Source: Coprinellus micaceus (taxonomy: Eukaryota > Basidiomycota > Agaricomycetes > Agaricales > Psathyrellaceae). Taken from it: a DNA stretch of 64,000 nt. Shown one piece after another: positions 37,871-53,100 of the stretch. The notes under the pieces are model-generated. The model was not told the DNA's origin and made no database searches. It saw only the letters and a list, made by a program, of their open reading frames with translations. The stretch is from the NCBI GenBank assembly GCA_951394405.1, contig OX596334.1:1302001-1366000 (forward strand). Reading direction: 5' to 3'. Made by a program: the position numbers and the translations under genes. The first letter of the stretch is position 1. Each line of letters starts with the position of its first letter.

Positions 37871-38824
37871 GACTCTGGGTAGTGGTTGGATGTTAAGAGG
37901 AAAGAGGGAAGTGAAAGTGGCTTCGGCTTAAGAAGTCGGCGATAAGCGCCCATCTTTGTTCTCTTCTTGTCCTGTGCCACACTACAGCCTCGCCCAGTCC
38001 AATCGCAATGCCACAAAGCTCCGAAATGAAGTGTGCTGCTGTGGTACACAGCCCTCGCCCGATGCCCTCGATCGCTTGGTGTCCTCTTTATAGTCGCTGT
38101 GCAGACATTTGGAAGCCTACAGACAGCAGGGTGCTGTAAAGGTGCCGAGTTGCCTCGTGCCTTCTTGGCTCCGGAGACGAACAAGGTTGAACGCATGCCA
38201 CTCGAGCCTCGAGGCGTTCAACGATCGCACCGCCATGATTTGGAAATGTGCCTTTGCGGGAGTCCACCGGAAAATCGCGTACACTGCTGGATGGTGGGTA
38301 AAAACAGAGTCAGCTGACGGAAAAGGTAGGTAAACATAACGATACACACACACTCGCTTGATTTGCAGTGTAACATTGTTGTGGCTGGAAGATGTGTGGT
38401 GAGGGGTGGTGAGGGGCATCCTCCATGGAGGTTGAAACCTGTCTAAATTCTGGATGTCCGCAATCCCTGTGAAACTCGCACCCAACTCGCACTACCCCAT
38501 TCTGCGCCCTTTGGTAAGGTGACATGAACTTACTGCATACACTTCACCAAAAGAATGTCCGGAGCCGAGTGCATGCAACACTGCAAGAAAGGCCCGGTTT
38601 CTCCGCTCGCTACATTGTGTGCACATGGGCGGCAGACGGTCTGTTTTTCCCAATGTAACAAAGGGGGACAAAGAAATGATGGGGAAAATAAACTGTCTAG
38701 TACGGTTTTACTAGGGTGTATCCAGCGGAGACGTTGGACCGTGTTTAAATCAACGCTGTGCGCTGCCAAAACTGCCAGCTGCTCTTACGCGGCAAATCTG
38801 AACCACCTGCACGTGAGGGTTTCC
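37871..38824. other. Upstream intergenic region of the Pro-rich gene
   Basis: No gene was recognised in 954 nt. It contains the motif taagcgccc at 37943-37951, 73 bp before the start codon at 37870. Confidence 0.35.
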
Positions 38825-39312
38825 CAAGGGGCCACCGCTGATGCATCGGCGTGATTCAACCTCCCCCCATCTGGTCGTGAGAACTTTGACGATGCCGACG
38901 ACGCCGAATACACCTCTTAGCCATTCGCGCTCATTGGTCGTTCTCTGTAAACATATAGGGCCTTTATAGGGCGCCTAAATTTGCTTCGGAGGACATTAGA
39001 CTAATACCAGAATGTCGTACCGAAGAAATTGGGGTTCTCTCACTTCACTTTTGCAAATGTGAGCCCGAGACCCCAGATTGTGGTCGAACTCCGAGAATTT
39101 ACTGAAACTATCGCAGATGCAACACGGCCAAGGGCAGTAGGATAGTTTCTAGTGTTATTGAAATGGCATTATAAAACATCTATGGCCTGCAAGTAGCATA
39201 AGAGGTGGAAAATCGCCAACCAGAGCCCTCGGCATTGCGGCGGCATGATAAAACTCTCACGACCAGACGGGGGGAGGTTGATTCACGCCGATGCATCAGC
39301 GGTGGCCCCTTG
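38825..39312. mobile_element. MITE 2, hAT-like, 488 bp
   Basis: The terminal inverted repeats are near perfect over about 58 bp. They begin caaggggccaccgctgatgc, identical for the first 30 bases, and similarity fades inward. A perfect 8-bp direct repeat, gggtttcc, flanks the element (38817-38824 and 39313-39320), as expected for a hAT target-site duplication. There is no transposase frame, so it is non-autonomous. The high arm identity suggests it is younger than MITE 1, and the arm sequences of the two are unrelated. Confidence 0.85.
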
Positions 39313-39365
39313 GGGTTTCCCGATTCTGTTGAGGAAAGGTGATCTGTATAGCCACGGTCGCGGTA

Positions 39366-39403
39366 GGGGGGGGGGGGGCGGGGGGGCGGTGGGGCGGTGG
39401 CGG
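39366..39403 (+). repeat. G-rich tract with G-quadruplex potential
   Basis: A run of 13 G is followed by G7 and several GGG/GG groups separated by single C or T, lying about 50 bp beyond MITE 2. Confidence 0.7.
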
Positions 39404-39655
39404 AGTTATCAAACCCTCATTGCCCTATCGTGTTATAATGGGAAGAGAGACAAATGGGTGCATAGCAGATTTTAGTGATACATATGTGGAAGCTGAGACT
39501 CTGAGACTGATATATATACGTACTGACTTATACAGGAAGGTATGCCTATTATTACAGACAGACAACAATATTGTGAATACCAAACATTCCAAGAACCAAA
39601 TCGACAAAACTACTAGTACAATCAACTCCAATCACACCGCCGCCTTGGGCGTAGC

Positions 39656-41100
39656 TTAGTAAGAAGGAACGTGCCCGTTTGCAGGAACGCGCACCCATCG
39701 CTGGTTCGCATCCTCTGTAAACACGACGTTGCTCCCCGGTAAAGCGTATTGTCCAGGATCCCCAATATGCGCGTCAAAGCTGGCGCGGTTCCCCCCAAAT
39801 AGCCTCCGCACGGCTCCCTTCTCCAGGCACCCGGACACCTGCATTCTCTGAACCCTCCTCAAGGCCGACTCTGATAGCATCAGACGGAGTTGAACAACGA
39901 ACACTGCCCACATGAAGACCCACTCCCCGGATAACTCGAAGATCTCCAGCCACGAAGGGTCCCCAGCTCTAATCACCATCTCTACCGTTTGCAAGGGAGA
40001 CGTTCCCAACCCTAGGAGTATTCCGAGGGTGCCGTAAATCCACGCGATGGAGTTAGCGCCGTAGCGGACTCGATCGTGCGATAAGGTGAGGTGGGTTAGG
40101 TTGGTGAGTGAGCTGAGGTCCAGAGGCTGGATCCTGGAGTCCACCACTGAGGGCATCGAGGGGAAGTTGGTGGAGTCAGCATCTGTAGCCAAGTCATTGG
40201 ATCAAGCTCACCGCTATCGCCAACAAATATCTTCAAGGAGGATAAAGTCTCAGCGCAATGTGAGAGGAGGGGGGGAAGCTGACGTGAGGGCGTTTTATCA
40301 CCGTAGTAGGTCAACGTCTCGAGCTTGCTAAGGCTGATCCACGGGTCTGATCTCATTAGGTTAGGCATAATGGTTGACGCGAGGTCAGAGGGGTCCTGGA
40401 TGATAAGCTCCCGCAGTACCGGAGAGGCTGTACCTCGCGGCAGCTGGCCAGGTGGAAGCGGCGTGTTGAACGGCCGCGTGGAAGGAGCGTAGACCCTGCA
40501 TTCCAATTTTTGGAGAGCTGGACAGGAGCGGAGGAGATCGAAGGGGTAGTGGGTTGTAAGAGACACCTCCTCCAGTGGGTGCCTATTCAGGAAGGAGGAT
40601 ATGGCATCCTGGAGCACCCTCGGCAATTTTGACCACTCCTGATCCCCCCGTAGACGAGGGAGCTCGAAGACCCTCAGTCTCCGGAAACGATGCGAGAGGA
40701 TGTGCAAAAGGGCTTCTCCGACACTCGTCATTTTTGACCCCATTCTGCGACTCTGCAGCTTCATCTGGGCCCCCACATCTGTGATTCGGAGGGTCTGCAC
40801 CATCCCAGCAATACTGGGTGTACGCTTCAGTGCTCTCTTGAATCTGTCGAGCGTTTTCGGGTCCTTGATGGATACTGTGTGAAGGAGGAATGGGCGGGAG
40901 AAGGACGCATAGGTTTTGCAGGTTTGAGAGAGGGCTTTGAGAGTGGGTACGTCAGTACCGAGGTGATCGTGGAGGATTAGGAGGAATATATCTTCGGGAA
41001 GGCCATTCCAGCCCTCCTGGTTGGTCGAGCCCTGGCCGAGGAGCTTCGCACTGCCCGGAACAAGCTTTGCCAGCCGCTTGAAGGAGAGATTCAAGGGCAT
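39656..41100 (-). CDS. F-box protein, dispersed member of the 57-63 kb family
   Basis: Exons 41100..40212 and 40146..39656 close to 459 aa, with a phase-1 intron (gtgagc donor, cctcag acceptor) at the same site as in the three tandem paralogues. The N-terminus FKRLAKLV is shared with them. The F-box-like segment is NGLPEDIFLLILHDHLG, followed by LSQTCKTYASFSRP. The rest is a leucine-rich region with family words FELPRLRGDQEWSKL, HYPFDLLRSCPALQKLE and LSKLETLTYYGD. It is probably an SCF substrate receptor. The C-terminal part differs from the tandem copies: it lacks the RWLRYPSI ending, so the last exon has diverged or been replaced. Confidence 0.8.
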
Positions 41101-41209
41101 GACGATGGAGGATGGAGAGAAGGTCTAATCGATACGCACAGCAACGAGGCCCAAGCGTTGTCCACAGCAGCGCTTGACATCATCCATCCAACCAAGCAAC
41201 GACAAATAT

Positions 41210-42283
41210 CACTAGGCGCCCCGCTCCGGGTTGTTTTAACCCGTCCCAACGGATTAAAACAACGCGTAGGACGAGTTGAAATAACCCAGGGGGTGGGTTT
41301 CCGCAACTCGTTGGCACCCGTGCGACGGGTTGCTCTAGCCAGGGCCCTAACGGGTTAATACAACCCGGCATATGCAACACCAACCCGTCGGCCTTGGCAG
41401 GCAGGTCCACTCGTGCGACGGGTTAAAATAACTCGTTCGTCAAGTTTCTTCAGCTCGGGGGACGACGGGTTTCTTTCTACCCATGTGTGGACGGGTTGGA
41501 CGTCGCTGGGGACACCGGACCCGTTTAGCGAGTTTTAATAACACGGAAGTCGAGTTATGCGACCCATCTGCTGGGTTGATTCACATTCAAATGCTCAGGA
41601 ATAATATATACAGGAATCGTAGGTAGGGAATGAATATCACGAAGGGCGTAGAAACCTTGTGTGGCGTAGAATAGATAAGAAACGGAGAGTACGTAACCAA
41701 TCGTCACTGGCACCTCTCCTCCCTCTCCCCCGTGGTCGTTGTCGCCCGCTTCCAGATTTCCCAACATCAGCTCCGCCTCCAACTCATCAAACACATCTAT
41801 CGTCATCTTGCAAACGTCAGGTGCCATCGCGAACTTCGGAGGGGAAGGTAACTCAGCTTTAACAACAGAGAGGGAAGGGGCAAAGCCAAAGGGTGATGAA
41901 GCGATCCGGTCTATACCCTGATATGTCGACAGTGAGGTGTTTAAGAAGAGGAGACGCCGTATACATATAGGCGGCGGCGGCTGACATCGATAGCAGGCGG
42001 GGCCGCTCGGCGAGGCTGACGGAAAGGGGCAGGTGATCCAGGGTACCCAGTTTGGACGACCCGTCGCACTGGTCATAACTAGCGCCCAGCCAAGCAACCC
42101 GTCGTGCCGGGTTACTGGAAGCCACCACCCGTCCGCCTCACCCATCCGACGAGTTGATCCAACCCAGCACCCCAACGGGTTGAATCAACTCGATCGAAAT
42201 TCTTCCCCTGACGGATCGTAACTCGTTCAACGAGTTGAGTTCCGCCTGACGGGTTGAATCAACCCGGCGCGGGGCGCCTAGTG
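41210..42283. mobile_element. CACTA-like (EnSpm) non-autonomous element, 1074 bp
   Basis: The termini read cactaggcgccccgc on both ends in inverted orientation, with one base difference in the next positions. The element is flanked by the 3-bp repeat tat. Both subterminal regions (41225-41580 and 42095-42270) carry about 20 copies of cgggttg/caacccg, often paired as a short palindrome, as CACTA elements do. The centre (about 41590-42050) lacks these repeats. Read on the reverse strand it contains a coding-like fragment (TIDVFDELEAELMLGNLEAG). No transposase was seen. Its left end lies 110 bp from the start codon of the F-box gene. Confidence 0.85.
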
Positions 42284-43290
42284 TATCATATCGCAAATTA
42301 AGCGCCCATCGATGCACGCCCCCTCGCATCACTCCTTGAAGATGGGATATCCAGGCCCACTACAGTGATCCAGACCACATGTCAGGAAGGCCCGCTCCAT
42401 TTAACCTGTCACAGAACGCGTATTTTGCGGGGTCGATGGTTTTCTGTGTGGTGTGTATTGAGATCAGAGCTTCGATCACCCCGTGATCGGTGGCGGACGG
42501 GGCTACCCTCCAACCGTCATGTCCGTTCGGGATCCGTCATCGTTTCAACGGTCTGGATCTCTTGTCACCGCCGCGGAGTACGGCCTTGCTGATATCTGCT
42601 GCTGGGGCTCTGTCGCTGTTTCTCAGCCTGCGGCCACTTCAAGGAAGCTTGGTTACTCAAGATTTCGATCGTTACAAGCGTCTCCAGCGAACTAGCTCCC
42701 CCGTATCCCACAGTCGACCTTTACCAGTGATATACCAAGCACAGGGAGCCATGGCGCCCTCTAAAACCCCCGCCGCCCGCAAATCTTAGAGTTTGGAGCT
42801 TGCGATTGTGTGCTGTGTTAGAGAGCGAGGCGTATCGCTCGCACCCCTTGATGCACTCCTGGCATCTGCGAGTACTCCGCGTCGGCGACGATGCCAACTC
42901 ATTGGGCGGCATACTCACCATCATCTGCGGATCCCACCTCGAGATCAGTTGTGACATCTTCGCTTGCCCGATGGTTATTAAACGTGGAGGTGAGTTTGGT
43001 CGGCGATAGTTTCGACCGTTCCCTCCGAGCCCTCGACGCGTCTCAATAGGCTGTCCACGTGGAGCCTGTGTAATAGGATCGACTCATTCGAGTCAGCTGT
43101 CTTTGTTCTCCTACTGAGGTGCGTACTCGATAACTCGAATGAATTGACTCACCTGAACCCCTCATAAAGCGATCGAGAGGCAATTGAAAAACTTCCCCTT
43201 GGAGTCAGCGAGTCCAGCCCCCTTTAGCACCCGCAGGGAAATCCCTGTCACACCGTTGGGCATCCCCATTAGACTCGGTACTCGCCCAAG
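42284..43290. other. Intergenic region, nothing recognised
   Basis: About 1 kb between the CACTA-like element and the tetraspan gene. It contains taagcgccc at 42299-42307, just outside the element. No coding signal was found. Confidence 0.35.
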
Positions 43291-43815
43291 ATGATGTCCC
43301 CCATCGTCGCTCAAGACTACTCAAACACATCCCCTTCCGAATTTCCGCTGGTACCAAAGGTTCTCCTCACACTCTCCATCCTAATCCCGACAACCATCAT
43401 CGGCCTCTCCCTCTCCCAACTAGGCCGGGAATCCGCATACCTGGCACCCATAACATCCTTCCTCACCATCATCCACGCAATAATTGTCGGGGTTTTCTGC
43501 TACCGAGAATCCAAGCGCGAGCCCTCGTTCAGCCCAAGGGAGCCTCGGAGTGTCGCAACGCGGAGAAGTAACCTCGTCGCGTCCTGGGCCCTATACGTCC
43601 TGTGGCTAGTAACCTTCGTGCTCCTCGTCATCGCGACGGCAAGGGCGGCGAAATGGGTTCTGAGTCCCGTGAGCCGGGGCAGAACCGCAGTGGAGGCTGC
43701 GTTGAGCGGCGTACAGGCTTGTGTGACATTAGTGTTCGCGATGCTGTGTACCCGGGACCGACAAGGATTCCATCGTCGAGCTCGGAGACAAAGGTGGTCG
43801 ATTCCTTGGTTTTAG
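43291..43815 (+). CDS. Small four-helix membrane protein
   Basis: Intronless, 174 aa. Four hydrophobic helices are visible: VLLTLSILIPTTIIGLSLS, TSFLTIIHAIIVGVFCY, WALYVLWLVTFVLLVIATA and GVQACVTLVFAMLC. There is a basic cytosolic loop and a basic C-terminus (RRARRQRW). A second in-frame Met follows the first. The size and four-helix layout suggest a MARVEL-like membrane protein, comparable to the longer protein at 28145-29360, but I see no sequence identity that would prove homology. Confidence 0.65.
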   Translation: MMSPIVAQDYSNTSPSEFPLVPKVLLTLSILIPTTIIGLSLSQLGRESAYLAPITSFLTIIHAIIVGVFCYRESKREPSFSPREPRSVATRRSNLVASWALYVLWLVTFVLLVIATARAAKWVLSPVSRGRTAVEAALSGVQACVTLVFAMLCTRDRQGFHRRARRQRWSIPWF

Positions 43816-46792
<2,977 letters not shown>

Positions 46793-47165
46793 TGTGCTTG
46801 AGTGAAATACCTGGATGGGCCTTGCGGTTCTGGGGAATGGCGGCACTCAGGGACCCACGGCACCACAGAGTTTACGCCCAAACAAAATAGCACAGCATCT
46901 CCCCGTCCGGCCTCAGTCCAAAAGGGGGTTCCCCAGCCATGATGCTCCTTTGCATTCAAGATTTCTGCTCATCTACAGTACACCAAGAAAGCGGTCTACG
47001 AGCTACGGGTATTGGACGTTACACTGCTATGCATCAGATTTCATATATCATCCGCTCCTTCGAATTCTTGAGGGGATGTGGCAGCTGAGGCCCAATTTCC
47101 AGGTTAACAGCCTCTGCCCGGGAAGACGTCTGTGGGAATATCAACAAAGAACACGTCGTCGTCTT
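46793..47165. other. Spacer upstream of the RCC1-PHD gene
   Basis: This 373-nt stretch lies between the RCC1-PHD promoter and the 3' end of the giant gene. No other feature was seen. Confidence 0.35.
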
Positions 47166-50100
47166 TTAGGCCTTCATGCCATATACAACTGGAACAAGAA
47201 GGGTCAGGCATGCTGGTTGAGCCGGGAGAAGCAGTTCAGGCTCACGAAATCCGATCCCTGAGCGCTTAAGCGAGTACTACGAGGGAGGAGAGGCGATTAG
47301 TGCTCGTGAACAAAAGGAACGAGATCGGAAGAACGTACGGTGAAATCCTCGCCGGACACAACGAGGATGTCCCCGTGCACCATCGCAACTTGCACGATAC
47401 CATCGGCAAGTCTATCCACGGAAGTCTCCACCTCCGCCGGCTGAGAAGCAGACGAAGCCTCTTGCATGACACTGGCTTTCATGAAAGAAGGCCCGCTCGT
47501 CGGAGCGTTCGCTTCCCCGCTCCTTTCTTCCTCGACGGCGACGCCACCCACACCATCCTCCTCCTCGATGTCTTCCATGCGAAGCAGCCCGCCAATATCG
47601 TAGTCCATCTGGGGGTCGACCTCATCTTCCTCTTTCACCTTCTCTTCCTGCACCACATCGGGCTCATCTTCTGACTCTACCACCCTCTCCGGCTCTACCG
47701 CCTTCTCCTTCCCTTTCCCCTTACTCTTCCCCTTATCCTTCCTAGGAGCCTTATTCTTGCTCCCAGGCGGCCTCCCTTTCCTCTTCGGAGCCGGCACTGA
47801 GGGCTCTCCTCCCTCCGGCTGGACTTCGGGAACCACCACCTTCTTGGGTGGCCTCCCCTTCCTCTTGGAAGTCCCAGCAGCAGCCGACGTCGACGCTTCC
47901 GGCTCCACAGTCATTGTCAATATCGCAGGTAACTCCCTTACCTCCGCCTTCTTTGGCACAGCACTGAGAACTTTCACGTCGGCCTTCTTTGCCTTCGAGA
48001 CCTTCCGAACGGGGCTCAGGCACAGCACGATGTCGGTCCCAAGGGACATTATAGCCACGGGGTGTTCTTTGGCTTTCAGGGTGCCTTGGTTCTGTGAGTC
48101 ACGACGAGGCGGAACGTCAGCATTCCGAAATATACGTAGTGGACGAAAGGGGGAAGACGCAAACATATCAATGGTGAAGAGGGACAACACACCTTCCTCG
48201 ACCCAGCAACCATCCACCCCAACACTCTGAGCTGCTCCACCTTCACGCTCTTCTCGGCGTACTGACTCGCCCGGTCGGCAAGTTTCTTTGCCGCTGTAAG
48301 CAATATTGCCGGTACTGCGTTTCCTTCAGCCGACATCTCGACGTCTTCGGAAGTTGGTGGTGGTGGAATGTCGTAGGCACACTCGAAGAACGGGCCTACA
48401 AAACATACACATCAGCAGGTAAACCAACACAACCTCGGGAGCGTCTGGATCGAGAACATTTAACTTACTCGTAGGTTCCCCAACCCCCCTAACCAACTCC
48501 ACCTCCTTCTGCATCCTCGCCACCAGCTCACCCGCAAACTTTTGGAGGTGCGCGAGGTTACACGTGAAGACGTGTTTAGCCCAAACCGAGTTATTCCTCC
48601 TGTCCTGGAGGTCCCCGTTGGATTGGCCGTTAACGAGAAAGTCGGTGGATTGTGTAATAGCAAGAGAGGTAGGCTGGGGGTTGGATTGGCTCGGGCCCGA
48701 AGTGGACGTAGAAGCTGACGCCGAAGCTGAAGTGGACGGAATCGAACTCGAACTCGAAGTTGTAACAGGGGTCGAAGCAGCAGCAGAGGCACCCGCATTG
48801 CTCGTTGATGACGTACCAGGCCCAAGGTTCGCAGTCGGCGCAGGTGCAGGCTGAACCCACCCACCCCAATAATACCCCAACACCCTCGTCCCATTCGCCC
48901 ACGGCGTACTCGTCGCATCCACCCCTCCCCATGTCTCATTAAACGGCAAACAACACGGCGAACTCGTATGGGGGCCCCGGATGTCGGCCAGGTCCGTCGC
49001 GAAGGTCTCTATTTTACTTCCTTCCCCCTATAATATAATAGTGTGTAAAACATTAATATCATTTCTTTCTTTCATGACTACGTGAAGGGATACAGGGAAA
49101 GGAAGAAGGAAGGAAGGAAGGAAGGGAAAGAGTTTATGAAGAAGAGGGCAAAGGTAGACTGGAACGTACCCTAGAACACAAGAGCGAAGCACACCGTCGA
49201 TGCCGCATAGCACTCTGCGCGTTCACCTTCCCGCACGCGGCACAGAACCAGCCGGAGGGGAAGGCGTCGGGGGAGAGGAAGACGTTGAAGGGGGTGGCTG
49301 TGAAGGTTGTAGGCAAAAGTTCCAGGGAAGGATCCTCTTTTTCGGGGGTGGCGGTAGTTGTGATAGTAGAGGATGAAGGTGCTGGAGCAGGGAGGGAACG
49401 AGAATAGGACGGATGCGCTCGCCGATGAGCCAGATACACCTCAGGCGTCCTCACTTCCTCCTTCTTCTGGCCACGCCCTTTCCCATTCGAAACCGACGAG
49501 CGAGCGCTGGAAACCCACCACGGCCTCCCAACATCCAACTCCCTCTTCGCATCCCGAAACATGTACTCCCCACCCCTCACCCACTCAACCCTAAACCTCC
49601 ACCTCACCGTCATCTGAGCACCTTTCACCGTCGAAGTGACAGATTCTTCGGATAAAGCAAGGATACGGAACATCCCAAGCCACGCATAGCCCCATTCCTC
49701 TTCTTGCTCCTCCTCGAGGTTGGCTCTCGCCTTTCCTTTCCCCTTCCCAGAAACACTCAGAGCCTTCGACCCTGCCTTCGCCTTCGAGATCGGGGTGAAA
49801 GATACATGCGGGAGGAGTTCCGCAACGCGTGACCTGGAGGCGACGATCACGATAGGACTCCCCGACACAAAAGCCTCTATGAGCGCCCGTATCTCCGTCG
49901 GTAGGGAGGGTAGCTCCAGTGCATCTTCCTCACTCTCCACTGCGGCTTGACTCTCGGGTACGGGGGCTGAGGGGAATGAATGATGAGTAGGAGAGGAAGG
50001 GGAAGTTGGAGATGTAGGCGATGCAGGGCTTGGAAGACGGGCTGAAGCCGAGAGCCAAGGCGGAGGGGGCAAGGTGGAAGCGGCCGACATGACATCATCT

Positions 50101-53100
50101 TCGTCGCTAGTAGGAGGACCAGCATCCTCGGCATCCATTCCAAAAGCTGATCCCGACAGCGATTCTGCTCGCTCTGGTTTCGAACGCAGTACGGCACTGA
50201 GCGGGATATCAGGTGACGATTCCCTACTCTCCTCCTGTTCCTCGACCTGCTTCTCCTCTTCATCATGGGCTTCCCTCTCTCCATCATTGTCAACTTCGCC
50301 TTCCCCGTTCTTCTGCTTCTTCCTCGGTTCCTCCACTTGAGTCGTGACCTTCGCTGGAGCAGGTACTTCGACGACAGCTTCGTCAAGATCCAAACTCTTC
50401 CTCTTCACCCCCCTCGTTCTCGTCGAGGGCACGTCAATGCTCTCCACCGAGACCTCCGCGGGCTCTGTAGGGGCTGAGGTAGACGGTCCAGCAGTAGCGG
50501 CAGCAACGTTGGCCTCACTCCTCCTCTTGCTCAGCCGAGTCGAACGAGCCGAAGCCGACTGCTCTTTGGGCCCATCAACATCCTCGACCTCCCTCGCCTT
50601 CCCCTTCGCACCCCCCCTCTTCACCCTAACTCTCACAGTCACACCCTCCTTCCTTGTCTCCTTCTCCTTCCCATTCTCCTTCCCCCTCCCCTGCCTCATC
50701 CCCACTTTCGCACTCGCGATCACACTCCCTCCTCCCAACACCACCTCAACCTCCTCCCTCTTCACCTCAACCCCATCCCCACCATCCACATCCACCTTCC
50801 TCCTCTTCCTCACCCCCCTCTCCCTCTCCCTCACACTCTCTTCCGCCCGGCTAATCTTCTCCCTCCCCTCCACAGCCGCCTTCCTCTTCGGCCTGCCTCC
50901 CTCCACCTCAACCTCCTTCTCCCTACTCCCTTTCGCCAAGGCAGCCTGAGTGGAAGAGGAAGCGGAAGCGGAATTACTACCGGCGGGACCTGACGCGTCC
51001 TTGCTCGGTGGAGGGTGGGTGGGACATCCCTCGGAGTACCACCACGTCCCACAGTATCCACAGTCGAGGTAGTCGTTTTTACCGCGCTTGGGCTGTTTCT
51101 GCTTGGCTTTCGGGGAGGGGTCGGTATTCGTCTCTTGTGCGGTGGAGGCGGGAACCTTCTCAACAGGAGTGGGGGTGGTAGCCTTTTCAAGGGCACTACT
51201 CGACTTAGCCAACGACTTCTTACCCGTCCCCACCTTCACCTGTTTAGCAGGAGACGAAGGCAACGACGAAAGCGGCGAGAGCGGGGACGTAAGCGGCGAA
51301 GACTGCATCTCCCCACTGGACTCGGGACCCACTACCAGCTGCTGTGGGTCCTCGACACCGACCTCTGTCACAGAAGTATCGCCCTCTTCCACACCCCTCC
51401 CTCCATCCCCCTTCCCCATACCCAAAATCCTCCCCTCAAGCGCCACAACACTATCCCCCAACTCCCCCATAACATCCTCCAACCTCTCCCTCGGATCCCT
51501 CTCCGCCCTTCCCCCCTGCTTCACCTTCCCCGCCTTCCCCGCCTGCTCTTTTGCATCCCTCGGATCCCTACCTATTACCCCCTCCGCCTTCCCCTCCTCC
51601 ACCCGCCCCCCCTGCTCCGCAGCAACCCGCCGCATCGCCGTCAACAAAGGGAAAAGCGCATCATCCTCCGGCATCGTCGACGGGTTCGCAAGCGCCCTTG
51701 CGAGGGCTTGGAGTTGGGCGGGTGTTATGTCTGGAGGGGAGGTCTCCCGGAGAGGCCGAGCTGCGGCAGTCGAGGTATCCCCCAAAACCGATTTCGGCAC
51801 AGGCACGGGCGCGGTAGAAGAAGACTCGGAAGACTGCGACAGCGCAAGCGCCCTCAACCTCGGCAACAACTTCACACTCCCCCCACCGAACCCCCCACCC
51901 GCCGAGTTCAAAATCGCCCTCGCCTGGATACTCGCTAAGGAGCTCCGCGAGACCCAGGAGTGGTGCTCGGGGATCGAGGAGAAGAGTTGGGGTGGGGTTG
52001 GGGGTCTGGCGGTCGGGTCGGGGGTTTCTCGAGGTGGGGCGTCCACACCTTCGCCTCCGTTTCCAGGATGTTCATGTTGAGGCGCAGGTTCAAGCTCAGG
52101 ATACTCAAGCTCCATCCCCTCCATGCCTTCCATCTCTCCCCCATCGTCCCCTCCCTCCTCATACCCATCTTCATCCCTCTCATCTCTCATAGGCATAGAG
52201 CTCGGACCAAGCCCCGGAGACGTAACAGCCCTAAACCCCATCGACAGCTTACTACTCTCCGCCGTCTGCTGGAAGAACGCAGGTCTGAGCTGGGGCGTCG
52301 TCGTCGTTAACGTCGAGACTATCCTCGGTGCGACCATCCTCTCATCCACACACCCATCCCTCTCCCTCTCCTTGCCCTTGCCCTTGCCCTTGCCCTTCCC
52401 CTTCCCACTCTCCTTCCCCCTCATCGCATCCATCGCACCCCAATCGCCCTGCTGCGTAGGCCCAACCCCCCCAACCCCCTCCCCCAACGTGCTCGGAACC
52501 CAATTATACATCCTCCCCAACTCCTCCCCGCCCAGCCGTTCAAACACGGGCGCAGCGTTAACGTCCTTCTTATCCTTCGCAGACGTCGTCTGGACGAGGG
52601 CGCGGGTCCTGTGGTGACAAAGGAAAAAGGTTTAGTTAGCTTTCCTTTCCTATACTCTCCTTCGTTTCGGTTCGGGTTTGAAAGCGAGGTAGAGTGTGGA
52701 TGGACAGGAAACGCACGTACATAAACAAATCAAACCTCTCTCCCCCTTCTCCCCCTCCCCCTTCTCCCCCTCCCCCTTCTCCCCCTCCCCCTTCTCCTCC
52801 CTCCCCCTCCCTTACTCTACACACCTCAACCCCCCTCACACTCCCCCCCACCCCCGTCCCCTCCTCCAAAAGCACATACACCCCCCTCGTCCACGCCCAG
52901 CTCACCCCGCCCACCAACCTCGGCGCGGCGAGGAACGGGAGCGCCGCGGTCAATTCGTCTTTGGTTCGTGTCCATATTCGGGGGGTTGGGCGAGGGCGCG
53001 GGCGCGGGGTGGGTTGGGTGGATGAGGTTGGGGAGGTGGGGAAGGTGGAAGAGGAGGAGGGGCGGCCTTTGGGTTTGAGTTTCGACTTGGCCTTCGACCC

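Noticed and set aside
51015..52080. Forward frames of 307 and 330 aa
   Set aside because: Antisense of the 3.4-kb exon of the giant gene; composition is low-complexity and there are no splice partners.
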